Assembly (NCBI GenBank): GCA_015233705.1
Contig: JADFXE010000054.1
Location: 1 to 8,261 of the forward strand
Direction of reading: 5' to 3'
Origin: Candidatus Omnitrophota bacterium
Lineage (GTDB): Bacteria > Omnitrophota > Koll11 > Zapsychrales > Fredricksoniimonadaceae
DNA length: 8,261 nucleotides
Shown: one piece after another, positions 1 to 5,251 of the stretch
Layout: every line of letters starts with the position of its first letter
Position numbering within the stretch: position 1 is the stretch's first letter
Notes under the pieces: model-generated
Told to the model about the DNA's origin: nothing
Database searches by the model: none
The model's input: the letters and a program-made list of their open reading frames with translations, nothing else
Position numbers and translations under genes: made by a program

Positions 1-2
1 TG

Positions 3-686
3 GAGATGTCTTTTGTCGACGAGGAAGATGTGTACAGCCTGACCGAGCGCATGTTCCAGAAGGTTCTCAAGGAGGTCAAGGGTATTGATCTGCCGATCCC
101 GTTCCCGCGCATGTCGCATGCCGAGGCCATGGCTAAATACAAGTCAGACAAGCCGGACATCCGCAAGGATAAGACGGACAAGAATGAATTTGCCTTCCTG
201 TGGGTCACGGAGTTTCCGCTGTTTAAGTGGAGCGAGGAGGAGAAGCGCTGGGAGAGCGAGCATCATCCTTTCACCTCAGTCCATCCGGATGATGTGGCCA
301 GGCTTGACGGGAAGGACCTGAACAATATCCGTTCCCGGGCCTATGACCTGGTCCTCAACGGTAATGAGATCGGGTCCGGTTCCATCCGTATCCACCGCCG
401 GGAAATGCAGCAGAGGATTTTTGATATCATCGGGCTTAAGCCGGAAGAGATCGAGGCGCGTTTCGGATTTCTCCTGCGCGCTTTTGAGTATGGTGCGCCG
501 CCGCATGCGGGTGTGGCTTACGGCCTGGACCGTCTGGTCGCGATCCTGACCGGCCTGGATTCGATCCGCGATACGATCGCTTTCCCCAAGACGCAAAAGG
601 GCAATTGCCCCTTGAGCGATGCGCCTTCGTCGGTGGATGAGAAACAGATGAAGGAATTGGGGCTGGCGGCGTTGAAGAAGAAGTAA
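3..686 (+). CDS. aspS: Aspartyl-tRNA synthetase, C-terminal part (5' end outside window)
   Basis: Class II aminoacyl-tRNA synthetase that charges tRNA-Asp (or tRNA-Asp/Asn) in the cytosol. The frame is open from the first complete codon, and the visible part begins [10 protein letters not shown], the conserved stretch of the catalytic core, so no start codon is present here. It then shows [14 protein letters not shown] and [21 protein letters not shown], the GSGSIRIH block and motif 3 ([15 protein letters not shown]), ending [14 protein letters not shown] and a short lysine-rich tail. The N-terminal anticodon-binding OB fold and motif 1 lie upstream. Only about 12 residues separate SDKPDIR from FAFLWVTEF. 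In typical bacterial AspRS a GAD insertion domain of roughly 100 or more residues sits there, so that domain appears absent. Identity is very secure; discriminating versus non-discriminating specificity cannot be judged. Confidence 0.96.
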   Translation, partial: EMSFVDEEDVYSLTERMFQKVLKEVKGIDLPIPFPRMSHAEAMAKYKSDKPDIRKDKTDKNEFAFLWVTEFPLFKWSEEEKRWESEHHPFTSVHPDDVARLDGKDLNNIRSRAYDLVLNGNEIGSGSIRIHRREMQQRIFDIIGLKPEEIEARFGFLLRAFEYGAPPHAGVAYGLDRLVAILTGLDSIRDTIAFPKTQKGNCPLSDAPSSVDEKQMKELGLAALKKK

Positions 687-749
687 AAGTCAGCGGTCAG
701 CTGTCAGCAAAGGTTTTTCGGCTGACGGCTGACAGTGGACAGCTGACTT
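687..749. repeat. Palindromic GTCAGCN heptamer array after aspS
   Basis: Three heptamers of the form GTCAGCN start at 689, 696 and 703. After a 12-base centre (709-720, containing TTTTT) come four inverted heptamers starting at 721, 728, 735 (degenerate, GTGGACA) and 742. The arms fold as 689-708 against 721-740, about 20 base pairs with two mismatches and two G-U pairs. AAGTCAGC (687-694) can alternatively pair with GCTGACTT (742-749). The array starts directly after the aspS stop codon and ends just before the Shine-Dalgarno of the next gene. It could act as a 3' stabiliser or a weak terminator, although no T-tract follows the stem. The same heptamer occurs at 3773-3828. Confidence 0.9.
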
Positions 750-766
750 AAGCAAGGAGGCTTTCG

Positions 767-1300
767 ATGTCTCACAAAACTTTTGTATGTTTGATCGCGT
801 TAGCGGCGATGATCGTTCTGCCCGGTTGCGTGTCGATCCGTTCCCATATTGAAGAACGTGAGCGTGTGGATCAGGACATTGCCGGAATGCCGCCTGCGCC
901 GAAAAAGACGCGGCAGATCGTGGTCATTGAGGTCACGGAGAAGGACAAAGCCCAGCCCAAGGCTGCAGCGGATGTGACGAAGGCTGCGGTCGCTGCGCCT
1001 GTAGAGTCTTCGGCAAGCGAGCCGGCTCCTGCGGCTGCGTCCGGGCCAGCGCCGGAAGCGCCCAAGGAAACGGCTCCGGCCGTTGCCCTGCCGGCTGAGT
1101 ATAAGGTAGAGAAGGATGACACCCTGCAGAAGATCGCCAAGAAGTTTTACGGTGCGCACAATCAATGGCCACGGGTTTACAATGCCAACCGTGATGTGCT
1201 GAAGAATCCGAATTTTGTGAAGCCCGGGATAATGCTCAAGATCCCCGCGTTGACAGATGTCACGCCAGCGGCTAAAGAGTCTGAAGAGAACAAGAAATAA
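767..1300 (+). CDS. LysM-domain lipoprotein
   Basis: Predicted 177-residue envelope lipoprotein. The N terminus is a lipoprotein signal: a short basic start, a hydrophobic core at about 5-17 and the lipobox LPGC with the lipidated Cys at 21. Residues 22-60 are charged and partly helical. Residues about 61-110 are a low-complexity Ala/Pro/Glu linker that probably spans periplasm or peptidoglycan. Residues about 111-160 form one LysM module, beginning EYKVEKDDTLQKIAKKFYG and ending KPGIMLKIP, the fold that binds N-acetylglucosamine-containing glycans such as peptidoglycan. The start is fixed by a strong Shine-Dalgarno, AAGGAGG at 754-760, six bases before the ATG. A likely role is tethering to or sensing the cell wall, but no catalytic domain is present and its link to phoH is unknown. 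The stop lies 28 bases before the phoH start. Confidence 0.88.
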   Translation: MSHKTFVCLIALAAMIVLPGCVSIRSHIEERERVDQDIAGMPPAPKKTRQIVVIEVTEKDKAQPKAAADVTKAAVAAPVESSASEPAPAAASGPAPEAPKETAPAVALPAEYKVEKDDTLQKIAKKFYGAHNQWPRVYNANRDVLKNPNFVKPGIMLKIPALTDVTPAAKESEENKK

Positions 1301-1328
1301 CAGGCCTTATCAAGGAGAAACAGAACGC

Positions 1329-2276
1329 ATGGTCTTAAATCTCAAGTTCGACGACAATCGCGATATCCAGCTGCTCTTCGGGAAATACGACGAGAACCTC
1401 AAGGTGATCGAGAAGGAGTTCGGGGTCCGTATTTACCGGACGCAGGAGGGGCTGCGTATCGAAGGTGAGGATGACAAGGTCAACCAGGTTGGCGAACTGT
1501 TCAATTACCTTCTGGGGATCGTCAAGAGCGGGCGCGTGGTCAAGAAGCGCGATATCGTCTACGCCACACGCGTTGCCGAGCAGGAGCAGGAGAGCGGTCT
1601 TCGGCGTCTGGCCAAGGAAAAAATCGAGCTGCCGGTCAAGGGAGGTCTCGTGACGCCCAAGACCAAGGGGCAGATCGAGTATCTTGAGGCGATCAAGAAA
1701 TATGACATTGTGTTCGGGATCGGCCCGGCGGGAACAGGCAAGACGTATCTGGCCATGGCCATGGCGGTCAACGCCCTTAAGAAAGGCCTGGTGCGCCGTA
1801 TCATCCTGACCCGTCCTGCGGTCGAGGCGGGCGAGAACCTGGGTTTCCTTCCCGGTGAACTTGAGCAGAAGGTCATGCCGTACCTGCGGCCTTTGTATGA
1901 CGCGCTCTATGAAATGTTGGAGCCGGACAAGGTGGAGCAGTATTCCGAGCAGGGGATCATCGAGGTCGCCCCGCTCGCCTATATGCGCGGACGAACCTTC
2001 AACGAGTCTTTTGTCATCCTGGATGAGGCGCAGAACTCAACGCCCGAGCAGATGAAGATGTTCCTGACGCGTCTGGGGTTTGATTCCAAGACCATCATTA
2101 CCGGCGACGTCACGCAGAGCGACCTGCCGGAAGGTCAGCTCATTGGCCTGATCGAGGCCGAGAAGATCCTTCGGAATGTCGAGGAGATCAAGTTTGTGCA
2201 CCTGACTGGCGAAGATACGGTCCGCCATGAGCTGGTGCAGAAGATCATCGAAGCCTATGACAAATACCATAAATAA
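1329..2276 (+). CDS. phoH: PhoH-like ATPase (PhoL/YbeZ type)
   Basis: Cytosolic P-loop NTPase of 315 residues, a normal length for the PhoH-like family, which is associated with RNA metabolism and is usually encoded beside ybeY. Residues about 15-65 form the small KH-like N-terminal region (FGVRIYRTQEGLRIEG). The ATPase core shows Walker A GPAGTGKT at 132-139, the TRPAVEAGE motif at 161-169, Walker B VILDEAQN at 229-236 and GDVTQSDLP at 259-267, all characteristic of PhoH. The ATG at 1329 is preceded by AAGGAG (1312-1317, spacing 11). An in-frame ATG at 1257 lies inside the upstream lipoprotein gene and would add an unconserved leader. The 3' end overlaps the next gene by 20 bases, which implies one transcript and coupled translation. 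The family is certain; the exact substrate is not known. Confidence 0.95.
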   Translation: MVLNLKFDDNRDIQLLFGKYDENLKVIEKEFGVRIYRTQEGLRIEGEDDKVNQVGELFNYLLGIVKSGRVVKKRDIVYATRVAEQEQESGLRRLAKEKIELPVKGGLVTPKTKGQIEYLEAIKKYDIVFGIGPAGTGKTYLAMAMAVNALKKGLVRRIILTRPAVEAGENLGFLPGELEQKVMPYLRPLYDALYEMLEPDKVEQYSEQGIIEVAPLAYMRGRTFNESFVILDEAQNSTPEQMKMFLTRLGFDSKTIITGDVTQSDLPEGQLIGLIEAEKILRNVEEIKFVHLTGEDTVRHELVQKIIEAYDKYHK

Positions 2277-3603
2277 AGAGCGCCTGATCGGGACGGGCAT
2301 TTGTCTTCTTTTTTTGTTCGGCTATTGCCTGATCGCCGGGCTGTCGCTGTTTATTCCGCTGTTGCTTTCCATTTACGCCTTCCATCTGGTTATTTTCCGT
2401 CGGGCGGATACCAAGAGGCTCATGCATGTTGCGCTTCTTTTTGCCGTGATCGTCTTTGCTGCTTCGGCAATGATGCACTACACGCGGTTTTCTCCGTATT
2501 ATATTCCGGTAGCGAGTATCCCGATGCTGGCCATGCTTCTGTTCAGTGAGTTGCCGCTGGCGTTTTCCATGTCGCTGATGGCCAGCGCGCTCGTCGTTCT
2601 TATGGCCGGGACTGGTGTTGATCATTTGCTGATCTCGTTTACCGGAGGATTGGTCGGCGCGTACGCTATCCGTAATGCCAGGACGCGCGGCACGGTTCTC
2701 AGGGCGGGACTTTTTGTGGGGATCGCCCAGGGCCTGGGTTATTTTCTTTTTCATCCGCAGTTTGTGGCCAGTGTCTGGGAACGCGGGGTCATGCCGTTTG
2801 TGATCAACGGACTTCTGATCTCCGCCGGGATCGTGATCGCGACGCTCAAGGTGTTCGAGTATCTTTTTGAGGAGCTGACGAATTTCAGTCTTTTGGAACT
2901 TTCCGATTCCCTCAACCAGCCGCTGTTAAAGCGCCTGGCTTTTGAGGCGCCGGGGACCTATCATCACAGCCTGGTCCTTAGCAACATCGCCGGAGCTGCG
3001 GCGGATGCAATTGGAGCTAATCAGCTCTTGGTCCGCGTCGGGTCGTATTATCACGACATCGGCAAGCTCGTCAAGCCCGAGTACTTTGCCGAGAACCAGA
3101 TGATGGCCAGCAACAAGCACGATGTGCTGGAGCCGTCCATGAGCCGGTTGGTCATCCTCAATCACGTCAAGGAAGGGGCGGAGATCGCCCGCAAGGACTG
3201 TCTGAGTCAGAAGATCGTTGACTTTATCGAGCAGCACCACGGCACGAGCCTGATGCATTATTTTTACCAGAAGGCCCTGGAGACCGACGGTGAGGAGGCG
3301 GTGGAGGAGCAGAACTACCGCTATCCCGGTCCGCGGCCGCAGACGAGAGAGGTTGCCATTGTCATGCTGGCTGATTCGGTGGAAGGCGCCACGCGGGCGA
3401 TCGAGGAGCACAGCCCGGTCAAGATCGAGGAAGTGGTGCGCCGGGTCATCAATAACAAGTTCATCGACGGACAGCTTGACGAGTGCAGCCTCACGCTGCG
3501 CGAGATCGAGATGATCGGTTCTGCTTTTGCCCGGGTGCTCAGTGCAATGTACCATGTGCGCGTCAAATATCCCAATCTTCCCAAGAAATCCAATGGACAT
3601 TAA
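2257..3603 (+). CDS. Membrane HD-domain phosphohydrolase (PgpH/YqfF type), lacking the extracellular domain
   Basis: Predicted 448-residue inner-membrane protein. Residues about 10-205 contain six or seven hydrophobic segments (around 10-47, 54-72, 82-117, 122-138, 147-166, 179-200), matching the 7TMR-HD membrane part. They are followed by FEELTNFSLLELSD, the junction typical of this family. The cytosolic HD domain shows PGTYHHS (His 236/237), YYHDIGK (His 266, Asp 267), ILNHV (His 303), EQHHGT (His 327/328) and MLADSVEGA (Asp 373), so the metal-binding set looks intact. Characterised members such as PgpH hydrolyse cyclic-di-AMP; that activity is inferred here. Usual family members are about 700 residues or more, with a large extracellular HDED domain after the first helix. 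There is no room for it here. The ATG at 2257 overlaps phoH; an in-frame ATG at 2227 would add 10 residues. The TAA stop forms the left edge of the downstream repeat element. Confidence 0.9.
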   Translation: MTNTINKERLIGTGICLLFLFGYCLIAGLSLFIPLLLSIYAFHLVIFRRADTKRLMHVALLFAVIVFAASAMMHYTRFSPYYIPVASIPMLAMLLFSELPLAFSMSLMASALVVLMAGTGVDHLLISFTGGLVGAYAIRNARTRGTVLRAGLFVGIAQGLGYFLFHPQFVASVWERGVMPFVINGLLISAGIVIATLKVFEYLFEELTNFSLLELSDSLNQPLLKRLAFEAPGTYHHSLVLSNIAGAAADAIGANQLLVRVGSYYHDIGKLVKPEYFAENQMMASNKHDVLEPSMSRLVILNHVKEGAEIARKDCLSQKIVDFIEQHHGTSLMHYFYQKALETDGEEAVEEQNYRYPGPRPQTREVAIVMLADSVEGATRAIEEHSPVKIEEVVRRVINNKFIDGQLDECSLTLREIEMIGSAFARVLSAMYHVRVKYPNLPKKSNGH

Positions 3604-3769
3604 ACCCAAATTTTGCATTCCCAATCTTTTCCCGTTGGCAATTCGAGGAAGATTAGAAATGCAAAATTTGCCTTCGGCCGCGCCGGAGGCGCGGGGTAAC
3701 CCCGACAACCGAAACAAGTTGAGGTTGTCGGCCCTTCGGGCGGATTTTGCTTGCTGCAAAATCTGGGTT
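3603..3769. mobile_element. MITE-like multi-hairpin repeat element with terminal inverted repeats
   Basis: A 167-base noncoding element. Its ends AACCCAAATTTTGCA (3603-3617) and TGCAAAATCTGGGTT (3755-3769) are inverted repeats matching at 14 of 15 positions. Inside are several hairpins: 3607-3628 with 3649-3670 (22 pairs, two mismatches); 3678-3684 with 3688-3694 (7 pairs, GGA loop); 3702-3710 with 3723-3731 (9 perfect pairs); 3731-3734 with 3738-3741 (TTC loop); and 3743-3750 with 3756-3763 (8 perfect pairs). It encodes no recognisable protein. A possible TA duplication flanks it (TA at 3601-3602 and 3769-3770), as left by some IS630/mariner-type elements, but the TA could belong to the inverted repeat itself. 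It may be a nonautonomous mobile element or a structured RNA. Whether it recurs in the genome cannot be seen here. Confidence 0.65.
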
Positions 3770-3772
3770 AGA

Positions 3773-3828
3773 GTCAGCAGTCAGCAGTCAGCTGTCAGCT
3801 GTCGGCGGTCAGCTGTCAGCGGTCAGAA
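3773..3828. repeat. Direct array of eight GTCAGCN heptamers
   Basis: Eight consecutive units sit in exact seven-base register, starting at 3773, 3780, 3787, 3794, 3801, 3808, 3815 and 3822. Six are perfect GTCAGCN; the fifth is GTCGGCG and the eighth GTCAGAA. An inverted copy, GCTGACAGC, lies at 3869-3877 and can pair perfectly with GCTGTCAGC at 3812-3820, enclosing the terminator-like hairpin. The unit and the inverted arrangement match the array after aspS. It lies three bases after the multi-hairpin element. Confidence 0.9.
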
Positions 3829-3836
3829 GAAAAACG

Positions 3837-3864
3837 CCTCTGGCATTGCCAGGGGTATTTTTTT
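3837..3864 (+). terminator. Hairpin plus T-tract (intrinsic terminator-like) inside the ybeY leader
   Basis: CCTCTGGC (3837-3844) pairs with GCCAGGGG (3848-3855), 8 pairs including one G-U, around an ATT loop. T(7) follows at 3858-3864, and A-rich sequence precedes it (3828-3834), so the reverse strand also has a T-rich 3' flank and the site could work in both directions. It sits between pgpH and ybeY, so it may end or attenuate the upstream transcript. Its 3' arm also carries the best ribosome binding site for ybeY. Confidence 0.7.
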
Positions 3865-3865
3865 G
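3851..3865 (+). promoter_or_regulatory. Probable ybeY ribosome binding site and TTG start within the terminator hairpin
   Basis: AGGGG (3851-3855) is a Shine-Dalgarno-like sequence seven bases before TTG (3863-3865). The AGGGG is paired in the hairpin, and the first two bases of the start codon are the last two Ts of the T-tract. This start restores the first helix of YbeY. The next in-frame ATG (3899) has no Shine-Dalgarno and begins within that helix. If correct, folding of the hairpin would hide the ribosome binding site. Confidence 0.5.
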
Positions 3866-4300
3866 TCTGCTGACAGCGTCCGTTCTGTTGCCGAAAAGAT
3901 GTTGAGGAAGGTCGGCGTCCGTCAGGCTGAACTTTCGATCGTCTTTTTGACTGGTGCGGCGATGCGAAGGCTTAACCGGGAGAGCCTGGGGCATGATTTT
4001 GTGACGGACGTAATAACGTTTGATCTTGCGGACGTTGGACGGAAAAAAGATCGCAAAAAATATTGTCTTTCGGTTGACGGGGAGATCTGTGTCTGTCCCG
4101 CCGAGGCCGTGCGTAACGCCCGGCTGTACGGTGAGCCGGTGGAGCGCGAGCTTCTGCGGTATGTGGCTCACGGCATCCTGCATCTTTTGGGGCATGACGA
4201 TCACTCGCCTGCGGCCCGTCAGCGGATGCGTCAGAAGGAAGATGAGCTTTTGGCGGTACAAATCGAAAATAATCATTGCGGCTTTGGGAGCGGCTTTTAG
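3863..4300 (+). CDS. ybeY: Endoribonuclease YbeY (rRNA maturation factor)
   Basis: Metal-dependent single-strand endoribonuclease of the UPF0054 family, involved in 16S rRNA 3'-end maturation and ribosome quality control, usually encoded near phoH as here. With the TTG start it has 145 residues, close to the usual ~150. It shows the helix SVRSVAEKMLRKVGV, the strand AELSIVFLTG, LNRESLGHDFVTDVITFDL, GEICVCPAEAVRNA and the metal-site block HGILHLLGHDDH at 103-114. The consensus is H-x3-H-x5-H. Here the third position is Asp 113, with His 111 and His 114 next to it; an Asp at this place also occurs in some other YbeY lineages as I recall. The usual first beta strand (about 10 residues) before the helix is missing, and repeat DNA occupies that place, so the N terminus may have been remodelled. 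The start is uncertain (alternatives: ATG 3899, or ATG 3593 reading through the repeats). The stop lies 9 bases before the ABC gene. Confidence 0.88.
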   Translation: MSADSVRSVAEKMLRKVGVRQAELSIVFLTGAAMRRLNRESLGHDFVTDVITFDLADVGRKKDRKKYCLSVDGEICVCPAEAVRNARLYGEPVERELLRYVAHGILHLLGHDDHSPAARQRMRQKEDELLAVQIENNHCGFGSGF

Positions 4301-4309
4301 AATAAGGAC

Positions 4310-5251
4310 ATGATCCAGGCAACTTCTTTAAGAGTTGATTACGAAGGCGTGACAGCGGTCCGCGATGTTGACCTGCAGGTCTCGGCAGGGCAGGTGTATG
4401 GTCTGGTGGGTCCCAACGGGGCTGGCAAGACCTCGACCTTAAAGGCTCTGGCCGGCATCATTATCCCGACGTACGGCGACATCCGCATCAATGGCATTGA
4501 TCTGGAGATCAATCCCCGCGAGGCACTGCGGCAGCTGGGTTTCATGCCGGATTTTCCTCCGGTTTATGAAAGGCTCAAGGTCTGCGAATATCTGGAGGTC
4601 TTTGCCGCTGCCCATCTGTGCGAGCGCAAGGACCGCCTTGAACGCGCCCGCCATTGGATCGACCGGGTTCGTCTTCAGGACAAATGGGATGCCACCATTC
4701 AGACGCTTTCCCGCGGCATGCGCCAGCGTCTGGTTCTGGCCAAGACTCTTTTGCACGAGCCCAAGGTTCTTTTGTTGGATGAGCCGGCGAGCGGCCTTGA
4801 TCCGCTGGCTCGTATGGAAATGCGCGACATTTTAAAAGAGGTGGCCGCCGGCGGTCGGGTGGTCATCATTTCCAGTCATATCCTGACCGAGCTGAGCGAC
4901 CTGTGCAATGCCGTCGGCATCATGGAAAAAGGCAAGATGGTGGTCTCGGGATCGATCGACGAGATCCGCGCGCGGGTGGGAATGACGAGCGAACTTGTGA
5001 TTCGCCTGGCAGGCGTGGATCCGGCAGTGTGCGAGCGGGCCCAGGCCGTCATTCGGGAGATGGGTACGGTCGGCAAGATCCTTTCGGCGTCGGTCAATGA
5101 GATCATCATCGCTTGCGCGGGCGAGTCGCCGGACACGGCGCTTCTTCTGTCCAAGCTGGTGGGGCAGGGCATTCCGGTCTCGCAGTCCTTTTTCCGCCAG
5201 GCAGACATGGAAGACATCTTTCTCAAGGTCGGGGCAAGGGAAACCTCATGA
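4310..5251 (+). CDS. ABC transporter ATP-binding protein (ABC-2 export type)
   Basis: Cytosolic nucleotide-binding subunit of 313 residues. It has Walker A GPNGAGKT at 34-41, signature LSRGMRQR at 133-140 (a variant of LSGGQ common in ABC-2 exporters), Walker B VLLLDEP at 153-159 with the catalytic Glu 158, D-loop SGLD at 161-164 and switch His 190 in SSH. At the Q-loop place the sequence reads GFMPDFPPVYERL, with Asp 81 where Gln or Glu is usual. Residues about 215-313 are the C-terminal extension typical of CcmA/NatA-like ATPases. AAGGA (4304-4308) lies only one base before the ATG, so initiation may rely on coupling to ybeY. The ATGA overlap (5248-5251) with the permease gene marks the two as a pair. 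Substrate unknown; export or membrane-extrusion function is inferred from the family. Confidence 0.93.
   Translation: MIQATSLRVDYEGVTAVRDVDLQVSAGQVYGLVGPNGAGKTSTLKALAGIIIPTYGDIRINGIDLEINPREALRQLGFMPDFPPVYERLKVCEYLEVFAAAHLCERKDRLERARHWIDRVRLQDKWDATIQTLSRGMRQRLVLAKTLLHEPKVLLLDEPASGLDPLARMEMRDILKEVAAGGRVVIISSHILTELSDLCNAVGIMEKGKMVVSGSIDEIRARVGMTSELVIRLAGVDPAVCERAQAVIREMGTVGKILSASVNEIIIACAGESPDTALLLSKLVGQGIPVSQSFFRQADMEDIFLKVGARETS

Noticed and set aside
2926..3759. Long reverse-strand open frame opposite the PgpH-like gene
   Set aside because: It mirrors a gene with clear HD motifs, has no recognisable domain or ribosome binding site, and is a typical by-product of GC-rich coding sequence.
3773..3828. 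CRISPR-like repeat array
   Set aside because: Units are seven bases with no spacers and no cas genes nearby.
3527..4300. A single open frame running from inside the pgpH-like gene through the repeats into ybeY
   Set aside because: The first ~110 codons translate the other-frame end of pgpH and repeat DNA and show no family similarity; the YbeY fold begins only at about 3863.
5113..5247. An upstream start for the permease giving 567 residues
   Set aside because: The extra 45 residues are the shifted-frame translation of the ATPase C terminus; the ATG at 5248 has a good Shine-Dalgarno and the usual ATGA overlap.
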